Below are positions 1 through 9,787 of a stretch of DNA of 64,000 nt, piece after piece. The DNA comes from Pollenia angustigena (taxonomy: Eukaryota; Arthropoda; Insecta; Diptera; Polleniidae). The stretch's first letter is position 1. The number at the start of each line of letters is the position of its first letter. The position numbers and the translations under genes are program-made. Below the pieces are notes generated by a model. It made no database searches and was not told where the DNA came from. It saw only the letters and a program-made list of their open reading frames with translations. The DNA lies in assembly GCA_930367215.1 (NCBI GenBank), contig OV884059.1, forward strand, positions 35,083,882 through 35,147,881, in the 5' to 3' direction.

Positions 1-69
1 GTGCTTTTTGAGTTATGACAGTTTTGAACTAAATAAGCGATATGTATGTAGTTTTAATTGTTAATATAC

Positions 70-277
70 CATGAGGAAATACTAATGACTGAGGTTTTGG
101 GGTCGGTCTTGTAGGCCATGAACAAATGGAACCATCTTTATGCGAAGATACAAAATATTTTCCTTCATAATGCCAAGCAATTGATTTCACTGGCTCCGCC
201 GACTGCCATCGCATCTCAGCAAATTTGCCCTTCAAGTCCCACAACACAATTAGACCACATTCGAATGCAATTAGTAT
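70..277 (-). CDS. Tomosyn: Tomosyn coding exon 6 (WD40 region)
   Basis: Tomosyn binds syntaxin and SNAP-25 through a C-terminal R-SNARE-like tail and restrains vesicle priming; its N-terminal half forms WD40 propellers. This exon encodes 69 residues and one base of the next codon. It begins ILIAFECGLIVLWDLKGK and includes SIAWHYEGKYFVSSHKDGS, matching the STXBP5/tomosyn pattern of VLWDLKSK followed by WHHEGKQF and HSDGS (alignment from memory of the family). The acceptor is TTTTAG just above 277 and the donor GTATAT just below 70. Its phase-0 start follows exon 5. The ATG inside the exon is an internal Met, not a start. The gene continues past base 1, so the second propeller and the SNARE tail are outside the window. 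Confidence 0.93.
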
Positions 278-342
278 CTAAAATTATAAACACAAACCAA
301 TTAATATTTTGTTTTTTGTTGCGATCTTAAATGCCCACTTAC

Positions 343-406
343 CTTATTTGCATCTAACGGATTATCACATAATGCAATCACAGCACCAGGATGACTAGCT
401 CTAACA
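343..406 (-). CDS. Tomosyn: Tomosyn coding exon 5
   Basis: A short 64-base exon. Its first base completes the Val codon split with exon 4, and it then encodes VRASHPGAVIALCDNPLDANK before a consensus GTAAGT donor. The acceptor is ATCTTAG. The peptide fits the family segment between the NWNKAIE strand and the FECGLIVLWDL strand. It is separated from exon 6 by a 65-base intron and from exon 4 by a 72-base intron, sizes typical of small dipteran introns. Confidence 0.9.
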
Positions 407-478
407 CTAAGATGATAAAAAAGTTGATAGTTTTAGTTGATGGTTTTACAATTAAAATAAAAAAATTATTACACATAC

Positions 479-613
479 ACTTCAATCGCCTTATTCCAAT
501 TAATAACGTAACCGCTAAGAGCGAAGCTTTCTACATTCACCACATGAATGTTGCCCTTTTCTGTGCCTACATACAACCATTTGCTAGCCACTGGTAAATG
601 TATGCACGTAACT
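479..613 (-). CDS. Tomosyn: Tomosyn coding exon 4
   Basis: Encodes CIHLPVASKWLYVGTEKG, NIHVVNVESFALSGYVINW and NKAIEV, a strong match to the tomosyn first-propeller segment that in vertebrates reads FCHLPFQSKWLYVGTERG and then SGYVIMWNKAIEL. The acceptor is TTGCAG just above 613. The first base completes an Arg codon begun in exon 3, and the exon ends two bases into a Val codon at a GTATGT donor. A GTGTAT donor two bases earlier would break phase with exon 5. The preceding intron is the giant one. Confidence 0.93.
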
Positions 614-959
614 CTGCAATTAAACAATAAGCCAAATTAAACACTTTTTGTTGATTATTATGGAATAAAACATTTTTGTATTACAAGGTACAAATTGGTT
701 TTTCAAATGTGTATTTACATTTGGTACTCTTTTTTTAGAGTTTTTAAGTGTGAAAATTCAAATTATTTAAATGAAGCAGTATTAAATAAATTCATGCCTA
801 TCGTGAATTAAATTTCTTTTGTTATTTATTCTCTGTTCCTTAAAAACTGTATGGGGAAAACCAAAATTTCGAGGGAAAAAATTGTTAAAATTGGTGTTTG
901 TAAGATAAGTAACACCTCTCGCTCGCCCACTAACACAGAGAGTCCACCATATGTTCCTA

Positions 960-1250
960 AATTAAGGCACCTCGGGTATTTGTATACCCACACCACAATA
1001 GTGGAGAGTGTATTGTGCATTTGTGCTGATATTTGTTACATCTCAAAATATCAATATTAAAGAATCACTTTGTGAGTCGCAATTTTGGAGATAATTTGTA
1101 GAAATTTGTTACATAGGTTCTAATTGGCTCAAGAACTAATCCTGTTGGAAATGGTGCGAATTAGTCCATTATTTCATTTATCCCTCATACAAGCTTCTTT
1201 CCGGAATATGGTATTGGTGCCTATAAATCATCTTATTATGTTGGTATTCA
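960..1250. repeat. Interspersed repeat fragment, family R1
   Basis: Contains the words ACCACAATAGTGGAGAGT, GCAATTTTGGAGATAATTTG and CATACAAGCTTCTTTCCGGA. Related words recur at 5290-5500, at 49030-49215 and, in the opposite orientation, at 62765-63062. These look like relics of one retroelement terminal or untranslated region; the class is unknown. Confidence 0.55.
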
Positions 1251-1395
1251 AATTAATTTGGTCAAAACTCATTTGATTGCAATTAAAATCATCTTACCAA
1301 ATTTTATTTGAAGCGGCCCATCTTTAACCTTAGTTGTCATACAAAAATTACTCCCGAAAATAGCTTTTAATGCCACAACCTCCTTATAAAATGCA

Positions 1396-1563
1396 GTCTA
1401 CAACTGACATGAAATGCTTAACTTTAACACTAAAATGATGTTAGTGTTAAGTATAGACTCATCATGTTAGAAGTTTTCTCATGTTATAACACGGTTGTTA
1501 ATGCAAATGTTTTAACAACACTATAACATCAAGTAATAACAGCAAATCATGTCAGTTGTAGAC
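1396..1563. repeat. Small inverted-repeat element (MITE)
   Basis: GTCTACAACTGACATGA at 1396 is exactly inverted at 1547-1563. The interior also folds: TTAACACTA near 1425 pairs with TAGTGTTAA near 1441. No clear target duplication. Confidence 0.65.
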
Positions 1564-1651
1564 GGGCAGTAAATATTGGTACATATTAACATAAAAATTG
1601 GCGATAATAACTTTAAAGAAAGCTTCTTTGAAATGACAAAATGTTGTTCTG

Positions 1652-1789
1652 GGCCCTGTTTCTCAAAACTACAAGTTACAAATCTACAAGTAAAATATAT
1701 TTAAACCTAAAACAGAAATTGTAAAATTGTTGCTTTTTTAAAGAATTTTACTTGTAGATTTGTAAATTGTAGTTTTGAGAAACAGGGCC
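1652..1789. repeat. Palindromic MITE, GGCCCTGTTTCTC ends
   Basis: A 138 bp element with arms of about 46 bp beginning GGCCCTGTTTCTCAAAAC. The arms differ at only a few positions and both include ACAAATCTACAAGTAAAAT. No coding. Target duplication not resolved. Confidence 0.75.
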
Positions 1790-1796
1790 GTGGTAG

Positions 1797-1985
1797 GTCC
1801 AAAATTTTTCATAGGCCCCATATAAACCCCCATCCTAAAATCCCATACAGATGAAGATATCAAAATAATATTCGACACAAAGAACTTTTACATGAATCTT
1901 AACCTCATAACACAATTGTTTTTATATATTGTGTTGTAGGGTATCACATGGTCGGGATTGACCGATTATACTTTCTTACTTGTTT
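1797..1985. repeat. Interspersed repeat fragment
   Basis: Includes GGCCCCATATAAACCCCC and ends with TTGTAGGGTATCACATGG, then GTCGGGATTGACCGATTATA. This resembles the tail of a repetitive element widespread in calyptrate flies, from memory only. Low-confidence class assignment. Confidence 0.35.
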
Positions 1986-2639
1986 TTGTTGCCAAGCCGT
2001 CAAAATATCATTATCGATAACTTTGTGGCAATAAATACCAATTTAAATGTCATTTGCGTTGTCAAAAAGCAACGCAACTGAAACTGTGTAACCATCCGTA
2101 ATCGACCGATACACATGTTAAATGGCAACGCAACTGAAGTTCGGCTGCCATACATAATCGACACATAATTTATTATAATATGGGCATTTCCATCATGTCG
2201 AACGTGACCATCGTACCCATTTAAAGTTTAAAAAAAGTCAAAATAAAACGTATACTTATTTTGGCAATAGATTCAAGTTATAGCTTTTAATTAGCCCTAT
2301 AATTGGTGCTATTGTTCATTTTGATAAATTGTTTCGTTTTCAAGAAAATTGCAAAAAAAACAAGGCATTTGCACGTGACGAAAACAGAAGTTGATTTTGT
2401 GGCCATTTTTTCGAATGCCGATTTCAGCGAAACCTGAGGCAATATTTGAATGCAGAAAATTGTAGAATGTTATGCACTCATCTCTCTTAAATATGGCTGT
2501 CATTTTATATAAAAATAATGTATACTTTTTTTTTATTTAGCTTTAATCACTGTCGCACGTGATCTGTCGCACATGACATTTTTTTCCATCATGATATATA
2601 TGTTGATTAGACCGGGTCGACCTCCATACAAAAAAAAAA

Positions 2640-3265
2640 GTTGTGCCAGTCACCCCCTAGAATGAAAGATATGTCAATGAAGTTTCTAAAACAGGAAACA
2701 TTTTTTTTTTGCCACACCCCAAAATACAGCACTTTTGGTTTTTATATTTAGCGCTGCCATTTAAAGTCCGATCTCATCATATTGCATATCGTTTTTCATG
2801 GCTTGATAGTGGCTTCATTTTTGTCTTTAGTGACTTTTAAATCCGACCTCAAATTCTGGGCGCCACTTATGCCATCTCGGATCCTTCCCCCAAATGTCCA
2901 ATTTTTTTACGTGCCAAGAAAGTCCTTCTAAAACTACGTATGTATAGATTTTAATATGCCCACTTTTATTACACGCCTACAAATTAAGCCCCTTTTTTCT
3001 TTTTCACACACATCCTACATTAAATCAGGTAGAAGCCAATACAAGCAATAATTTTTTCATCAGTCACGCCCTAAAATAAAAGGTATATTTATTTAGTTTG
3101 AAAAACTTTAAAGAAATTGTTTTTGCCACGCCCTAAATTACAGCCCTTTTTGTTTTATATACATATATAGCATCGTCATTTAAAGTCTAATCTCATCGTA
3201 TCGTATATCATTGTTAATTGTAATGGCTAGAATATGGCTTTATTTTTGAATTTAGTGCTTTTTTT
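2640..3265. repeat. Degenerate direct repeat, about 410 bp period
   Basis: The block CAGTCACCCCCTAGAATGAA ... TTTGCCACACCCCAAAATAC ... CATTTAAAGTCCGATCTCAT at 2648-2780 recurs at about 3060-3195 as CAGTCACGCCCTAAAATAAA ... TTTGCCACGCCCTAAATTAC ... CATTTAAAGTCTAATCTCAT. The copies are clearly homologous but diverged, so this is an old duplication or two fragments of one element. Confidence 0.6.
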
Positions 3266-3405
3266 TTTGCTCATAAATAAATCATTTACATATACTGATG
3301 GTTTTTAAATTTACGGCTATCAATTCTTGTCAAATGTATACGCTATTATAAAATATATTTGAATTTGTGAAATCGTTATTTTTTGCAAGTAATACAGAAA
3401 GAAAA

Positions 3406-4449
3406 GAAATTAATCCTTCTGAAAGAAAAATTATAGTTTATCTCTGGAAGCAAGGGAGAACCTTTAGAGAAATTGGAGAAATGGCCTGGAGAACGCACTC
3501 TTCTATCTAGAGGGTCCTTTATTATTTTAAGGAAACTGGCGGTTTTGTATCTTAACCACCTTCTAGACGCTCTACAATATTAACTGTAAGAGAAATGATA
3601 TATCTTATTAGCTCTGTGCAGCATGATCCAAGACTGAAAGCATTTAAAGTGGACGAAAACATTTGCTTGAAGTTTTTAGAAAAGATATGCGATAATATTG
3701 TAAGAAGAATCTTGAAGCTAAATGGATTTCATGCTAGTATAGCACTTAAGAAACCCTTAATTTCTTTAATAAACCGGCAGTAAAGAATTTTGTTCGCTAA
3801 ATAACACTTTAATAAACCATTTGAATTCTGGGAAAAAGTGATCTTTACGGATGAGAGCAAATATTGCATTTTTGGAGTTAATTGCCGTCAATTCGTTTCA
3901 AGGAAATCTGGTAAAGCACTAAATAAAGCAAATTTGTGTGCTACTGTAAAACATGGTAGAGTAGGCAGCATGGTTTGGGGGTGCATGGCGGCTAGCGGGG
4001 TAAGAAATTTGCAGTATAATGAATCAACAATGGACAAGAGAGCATTCCTAAACATTTTAAAGGCAAACTTAAAGCAAAGCAAAGCGAAACTTGTCCTAGG
4101 GAACAGTTATTTATTCCTACAAGATTAGGACCCCAACCATACAGCGGATATTGTAAAGCTTTGGCTGCTTTATGTTGTGCCAAAATAGTTTGATACGCCT
4201 TCCCAGTCTCCGGACAACAATCCTTTTTCTCATTTATGGAAATTGTTGGAACAAAAAATTCCCCAGCGCGCTATTACTTCAAAACCTATGCTCAAAAAAA
4301 TTTTGCAAAATGAATAGGAGAAAGTATCTCGTGTAGAAATCATGAAACTCGTTCTTTTCATTAAAAAGAGATTGGCTGCAGTCCCAATTGAAAATGCTGT
4401 CCAACTAGCTATTAATTTAGTAACAATAATGCTAATTAAATTCAAATAA
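3406..4449 (+). pseudogene. Tc1-type transposase relic
   Basis: One continuous frame of 347 codons covers a Tc1 transposase: N-terminal helix-turn-helix (YLWKQGRTFREIGEMAWRT), the KKPLIS linker, first catalytic region FTDESKYCIFGVN, the VWGCMAASGV block, second catalytic region LFLQD-stop-DPNHTA, and the C-terminal NPFSHLWKLLEQK block. It is dead: seven in-frame stops are visible (four TAG, three TAA), and the third acidic position, normally Glu in the NPIENLW block of Tc1 proteins, is Ser here. I see no frameshift, so decay has been by substitution. The length is close to the family norm of about 340 residues. The right end carries direct repeats (next entry); no left terminal repeat could be found. 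Confidence 0.88.
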
Positions 4450-4474
4450 AACTTTTTAAATGGTGAATACACCA

Positions 4475-4689
4475 TTGTACGGAGACTTTTTCTTTCAATT
4501 TTTAACTACAATTATATCGTTTTTTGCAATTAGTTAGTATTAAGCTTGAATTTTCTTTTAATAATGACATATTTTAGAAGGATGAAAAGATATTTGCTTA
4601 TAAAAATCAAGCTTGACATTTTTTGAGTTTTTGCGGCGTTGTTTTTATACATTATCTTAGAACATTTTGGTTGTACGCAGACTTTTTCT
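4475..4689. repeat. Right-end direct repeats of the Tc1 relic
   Basis: TTGTACGGAGACTTTTTCT at 4475-4493 is repeated with one mismatch at 4671-4689 (TTGTACGCAGACTTTTTCT). Two spaced direct repeats in one terminal region are the IR/DR layout known for Tc1 elements. The element's right end would then lie just past 4700. Confidence 0.65.
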
Positions 4690-5289
4690 AGTAAGTGTAT
4701 AAAAAATTGTTTTCAAATTATTATTTTTCACACTTACGATGTCGCACGTGAACAACTTTATATAAGTACCAAGATCACAAATCTTGCTATTTTACAGAAA
4801 TTTTTTTTTATATTAATATGATAAAAAATATCTGTTTGGCCTGGTAATTTGATGAGCTTTCTACTTTTACTTTCGACGCATTGATAGAAAATGATGTTTT
4901 TCGATGTCGCACATGACATCGAAATATGAGATAATACAAAGAAAAAAATTACAGTTATTTGCAATCCCATAGTTTCTTCTGCATTCTATTTTGACTCTTT
5001 GTACCTTCCGAAAGGTTTTAGAAAGAAAAAGTCAATGCATAATGTCTCTCTTAAAGAACTGTTATCATTGCAAAACGTACAATAGAAATATCCAAATAAG
5101 AAAAGTTGCACTTGTTCCACTTTGCATTCATAAATCTTGAAATGGGTTATAAATAAATATACAATTTTTTTACTTTTATTATATTTGATTGTTTTCCTGT
5201 TAAAATATGATAAAACAAAGTCTTTTCAAGAACTTATAATTTTTTTGTTGCGGTGGACCTTTCGGTGGAAATGCCCATATGTATATTCC

Positions 5290-5500
5290 TCTTTTTGTAT
5301 ATCGATCGACTCTGAATCACTTTCTGAAGCTGACTGTCCATGTTAATCATGTACGCAAGGCTATTGAAAATGGTGAGAATCGATTCATGATTTGACATAT
5401 CCCCCATACAAACTTATTTTCGGAATTGTACCCATAACCCATCTTATGATCTTAGTAATAAGTTTAAATTTGGCCAAAAAAAAAATTTATTGCTACGTTA
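5290..5500. repeat. Interspersed repeat fragment, family R1
   Basis: Contains GACTCTGAATCACTTTCTGA, CCATGTTAATCATGTACGCA and CATACAAACTTATTTTCGGA, matching words in the copies at 960, 49030 and 62765. Non-coding relic. Confidence 0.55.
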
Positions 5501-7211
5501 GTTAAGTTACCAAGCCCATTTCGGGTTTTAACTTTTTTATAACGACCAGTGTAGCCTTTCTTACTTACAAAATCATTAAGTTTAATAAAGTAAGAGTAGC
5601 CGTACGGACGTAGTAGCGTACCACGTATATAGATACGTTGTTAAATTAAAACGCATTATACTTTTCACAAGAGCACACAATCTACATATATAAAAATGAA
5701 AAATGTTTGTATGTTTGTTTGTTGGCTTATAGACTCCTAAACTACTGAACCGATTTTCCTGTACAGTAACATCACGTGAGCCCTAAAAATAAAATAGGCT
5801 ACTTATTTTTTCGATAGGGGCATAGGAATTGGTACCCCCATTGGATGCCAATATTAAATATCGCATATCTTAAGAGCCGCTGCACGCATTTTGTTGAACT
5901 TTTGGTAGTAGGATCTTCTGATCCCCAAAATTGAAATAGAACAGCAGCGGAGGAAGTGGTTCCCCCCCTTAGGACGCCAATGTTTAATATCTTAAGAACT
6001 GTTATAGTGAGAATAAGTAATATAAATAAATAAAGCGGGTAGGCGCAGGGGGGGAAATACCTCCCATAGGATGCATATATTATATATCGCTCAACTGAAG
6101 AACTATTAAAGGGAGAGTCTTCAAACGTGGTTAAAGCTAATATTATGGCAAACTTTAAATTTCAATTAAAAATGGGCTGGGTAGACAGAGTAGGAGCAGT
6201 ACCCCTCATAAATAGATATATTAATAAGAGCCGGTGCACTCATTTTTTTGAACTTTTCGTAGTAGGTAGTGCTGGGATACTATCGATATTTTCCACTATC
6301 GATATTTATCGATAGTTCAGATTTCACTATCGATATATCGATATTACTATCGACTGAATGTTTGTACTTGTGCAGGAAAATTTTAAGTATTTTTTCATAA
6401 GGCTACAGTCCGTTGTTTTCTTCACTTTATTGAATGTATAGACGTACCCAGCAGAAACTTGGTAATGACTTGCCATTACTGAACAACTTACTTTTCAATG
6501 ACTACTTCATACCATCTGCATTACATAGAAGTAGTTTAGTAATGGCTGACATATAATCTGATACCTTAGTACTTGTGTATGAGTTGATGAACGAAATTTA
6601 TAATTCATTCATAATAAAATGCATCTACGGTTTAATTTTTTTCAAATCTAATACAAATTGGTTTTAAATATTTATTCTTACAATTTGTTTTTTTTATTAC
6701 TACACTGAAAGAAAAATGCTTCATATATTTAATGAATCATTTTCATAAAAAAATTTTCCTTGGGTAAATGAAAATTTTCATTGTCTAAATGGAATTTCAT
6801 AGTTATAATGAAGTATTTTCGTTAAAATCGCTTCATTGGATTTCGTAATTACGTTAAAAACTTTCATTGAAAATATGAAAACTTAAGTTTGTCCAAGTTA
6901 AACAAAAAATTTTAATTGGGAATATAAAAAAACAATATACAACCTATATTCAAAAATTAATACAAAATTATAGTGTCCTTAAAAAAAATGTTTAATTGTT
7001 AATTAAAAAATGTAAGATTTAATAATTTCATACATCTAATGTTACATGTATGCCATTAATTTTATGAAATCAAAAAATTTTTTTATAAAAGCAACATATT
7101 TCAATAATTGCCTTCATAAATTTAAATTTTCATTATGACAATAAAAATGTCATTATAGTAATGAAGCAAAAACTTTCAATCAACGTTTTTATTGTTTTTA
7201 TGGACAATTTA

Positions 7212-7350
7212 TGTGTAGTTTATAGAACACGAGCGCCTTACTCGTTCGTTCAACTTACATTTTAAACAAAAACAAATTTCGAAATTTTGTTTTTGTTTTA
7301 AATGTAAGTTGAACGGACGTGTAAGGCGCTCGCGTTCTATAAACACCACA
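7212..7350. repeat. 139 bp palindromic MITE, TTA target
   Basis: Near-perfect palindrome with ends TGTGTAGTTTATAGAAC and its inverse, and centre TTTCGAAA. It is flanked by TTA at 7209-7211 and 7351-7353. Copy 2 of the host element (inverse of 13502-13520) reads ACAATTTAATCTCA with a single TTA, so the insertion is proven within the window. A 3 bp TTA target fits PIF/Harbinger-mobilised MITEs. Confidence 0.82.
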
Positions 7351-7412
7351 TTAATCTCATATTTATGCTCTTAATTGAGTAAAAACATAGTTTTTTATGC
7401 AAAAACTACACT

Positions 7413-7484
7413 GCCCCAGTAGACAATCTGGTAGTGAGCTAGTCTATCAGCACCGAGGTTGCGCAATCGAATCCCGCCAGAGAC
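7413..7484 (+). repeat. SINE head fragment captured in a DNA element
   Basis: GCCCCAGTAGAC ... AATCGAATCCCGCCAGAGAC corresponds to the tRNA-like head of the SINEs at 18197-18335 and 50442-50577. It occurs at the same position in both copies of the CACTGAAAG element, so it has moved with that element. Confidence 0.65.
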
Positions 7485-7603
7485 AGAAAAAAAATAAAAC
7501 AAAGCAAAATAAAATAAGAAAAAATAGAAAAAAAAAATAAAATAAGAAAAAATAGAAAAAAAACTAATTAAAAAAAATGTTTTTAAAGTCATTACATGTT
7601 ATG

Positions 7604-8106
7604 CTATGTTCACATTTGGGTTTTTAAACGCGTTTAAGCAAAATGTTGATTTAGCTAATCAAAGCCGTTCACATTACATTTGAGATGATTAAGATGACAG
7701 ATGTTTAAGAAAAAACACACACACAAACACACAAAAAAACAACAAACAAATTTAAATTTCTTTAAAGTATTAAAAATGGATAAAACACTTTTATAAAGTT
7801 ATCAGAAGATTATTTTAATAATTGTAATGATGTAATTGTGAAAATTTATGAATTATTTAAGAAAAAAAAATAAAAACATTAAGCAGAAATCTTGGCCGGT
7901 TGTACACGGTTGTTGGCGATTCTACATTTGAGGTATGTTCAGTGGATTCTATGTGGTTTATGAAGTGATTTAGTTGTAATCATGTCAATTTGAAGTGATT
8001 AACAAATCACTTCAATGTATGGGTAATCATCTCAATTTTGAAGTGATTAGAGCTTAATCACGTTCGAGCTGCTTGCACGCGTTTAAGTACCCAAGTGTGA
8101 ACATAG
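7604..8106. repeat. MITE, CTATGTTCACA ends
   Basis: CTATGTTCACATTTGGG at 7604 is inverted as CCCAAGTGTGAACATAG ending at 8106, and ACGCGTTTAAG occurs inside both ends. About 503 bp, non-coding, nested in the TA-flanked element. Confidence 0.65.
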
Positions 8107-8593
8107 TATTAGTTGTAATTTTGGTGACATCGAAGTAATAACTTATTTAACTCCCTATTTGTGAGCGAGGGTGGTAAGTACTTGCCTCCAATGACATTTC
8201 CGTGTTAAAATAATGAGTTAAAATGCCAATGTATAAGTAGTGAAGAGTCGTTATATTAGCTTTTTAACTCATTACTTTGCAATGTAAGTTTTTGCTGGGT
8301 ATGTATATACGCACGTTATTTTAGATGGCGGTTTTTTTTTAAATTGATAAGTACCTTTCTGAAGGAACCGAAGTAACAGGGACAATAAGATATTCCATTG
8401 CAACTTTAAAAAATTTTCTTAACTCTAAACCCAAAAAGGTAATCAATCTAGCGGGCTTATCCTCTAATGGTCGTTCATTGATTTGCATTTTTTTTTTACA
8501 ACATTACAAAAATATTTGACATTTCAGTCCCTATATAAACATGTACAAATTTCGACTTAAAGGCGTTTAATTAGCAGTAAAAAGCACTGCTAA

Positions 8594-8763
8594 AGGCCGT
8601 TACACACTATCCCACAAAGTCTTTCGTATTTTATGAAAATGCTTCCCTGATCTAATTATTGTTTATAAATTTTCCAAAAAAAAAAAAACAATAACAACTT
8701 ATCATGACAGGGTTGCATTGTCATAAAATACGTAAGACTTTGTGGGATAGTGTGTTACGGCCT
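8594..8763. repeat. MITE A, AGGCCGTTACACAC ends, TAA target
   Basis: A 170 bp element whose arms begin AGGCCGTTACACACTATCCC and include CACAAAGTCTT. It is flanked by TAA at 8591-8593 and 8764-8766. The second hAT copy has the empty site (inverse reads CACCGCTAAGCAAACC). TAA targets fit PIF/Harbinger-type MITEs. Confidence 0.82.
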
Positions 8764-8766
8764 TAA

Positions 8767-9363
8767 CCCTGCCTTTACACATGCAAGTAGTGGCATGCCA
8801 CTGTTGAATACATATTATCAAAGAAAATTTGTTCGAAATAGTCGAATCTCATGCCATTAACTTTTGTGATTACACATGCCACTGCGAGTTCATTTTCAAA
8901 ATGTCGTAGAAGCGTCAACTTGAGTAAATTTGTTTACTTCTCAAATTAAAAAAAAAAAGTATCAGAAAGCAAAATAGAGTTACCGAGTTAATCAAAATGG
9001 CACATTTTTGGGGAATTTTTTTCTTTTATTTATATTAGCATTATTTTAACGATATTAATGCTCTATTATTAACAAACTTGCTTTTATTTATGCGCGTTTT
9101 TAAAAAATTAATCATAATAATTCTTTATTGAGGTAAAACTTCAATAACAATTTAACAGCAATCCAGTAAATGTGAATTAAATTTTAAACAGGGTAACATT
9201 GCTTATCGTTTTGACATTTAGTGGCATGCAAGTGCCAAATTTCCACTCGCATGCAATTTTTGCTGCCACTGGAGCTGCCATTGCGAAAAATGTGAGTGCA
9301 TTAGTAAAAAAGTGTGAGTGTATTGAGTTTTTCGAACTGGCAATGGCATGTGTAAATGCTAGG
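8767..9363. repeat. MITE B, TTTACACATGC ends, TAA target
   Basis: Ends CCCTGCCTTTACACATGC and GCATGTGTAAATGCTAGG, flanked by TAA at 8764-8766 and 9364-9366. It shares the middle TAA with MITE A. GGCATG / CATGCC words repeat inside. About 597 bp, no coding. Confidence 0.75.
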
Positions 9364-9476
9364 TAAGCAATCCATACCACTTGCCATTCTTGTTGTTTGT
9401 ATTCATTGCTGTAACTCAGCGCGAATTAATAATAACAAGTAAAAAAGTAAATTTGCGGCAAAAAACTGTGTGTGTG

Positions 9477-9546
9477 TAGCTGCTGTTAGATGTCTTCATA
9501 TCTGTATTTTATAGCTGCTGTTAGATGTCTTCATATCTGTATTTTA
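9477..9546. repeat. 35 bp tandem duplication in hAT copy 1
   Basis: The unit starting TAGCTGCTGTTAGATGTCTT occurs twice back to back, at 9477 and 9512. The second hAT copy has it once, so it arose in this copy. Confidence 0.85.
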
Positions 9547-9787
9547 AATACTAAAAATATCGATATTTATATTTTTCAATCGATATTTTCAGACTATCGA
9601 TAATATCGATAGTTTCCCAGCACTAGTAGTAGGATCTTCTGAGCCCAAAAATTTAAATAAAATAGCAGCGGGGAAATGTTACCCCCAATGGGACGCCAAT
9701 GTTTAATAACGCATATATATATATTAAATATCTCTCAACTGAAGAAGTGGTTAAAGCAGTGTAGCGAAGCGCACCGGGTTAAGCAAG

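Larger units (their letters stand above)
6703..7592. mobile_element. CACTGAAAG-ended element, copy 1, one end lost
   Basis: From CACTGAAAGAAAAATGCTTC onward it matches the inverse of 13300-14023 (copy 2), including a captured SINE piece at 7413-7484 and an A-rich tract after it. The expected right terminus CTTTCAGTG is missing, so the right boundary is approximate. It carries the 139 bp insertion at 7212-7350, which is absent from copy 2. Confidence 0.68.
6447..8299. mobile_element. TA-flanked element, CCCAGCARAAACTT ends
   Basis: The ends CCCAGCAGAAACTT and its inverse at 8286-8299 are flanked by TA on both sides. The second hAT copy (54201-54923) has the uninterrupted sequence GACGTATGTATG at this point, which proves the insertion and the 2 bp target. 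Related ends occur at 43574, 44061 and 47447. No coding seen; it contains further insertions. Confidence 0.8.
6267..9625. mobile_element. hAT element, TAGTGCTGGGA ends, copy 1
   Basis: Terminal repeats begin TAGTGCTGGGA. An exact 8 bp target duplication, GTAGTAGG, lies at 6259-6266 and 9626-9633, the hAT signature. Both subterminal regions are packed with TATCGATA. The element is 3,359 bp because of three insertions (6447-8299, 8594-8763 and 8767-9363). Subtracting these and their target duplications leaves 731 bp, in line with the 723 bp copy at 54201-54923. No transposase remains. Confidence 0.88.
5681..9787 (+). mobile_element. Non-autonomous Helitron, split by a hAT insertion
   Basis: The left end TCTACATATATAAAAATGAA followed by the CTGAACCGATTT region and the right end GTAGCGAAGCGCACCGGGTT-AAGCAAGT fit insect Helitron termini (5' TC; 3' GCACCGGGT-CTAGT, here degenerate). 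No long target duplication is expected or seen. Removing the hAT element and its 8 bp duplication leaves about 740 bp, with internal near-repeats of GGATGCCAATATT / GGACGCCAATGTTTAAT. No Rep/helicase coding, so it is non-autonomous. Confidence 0.72.
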
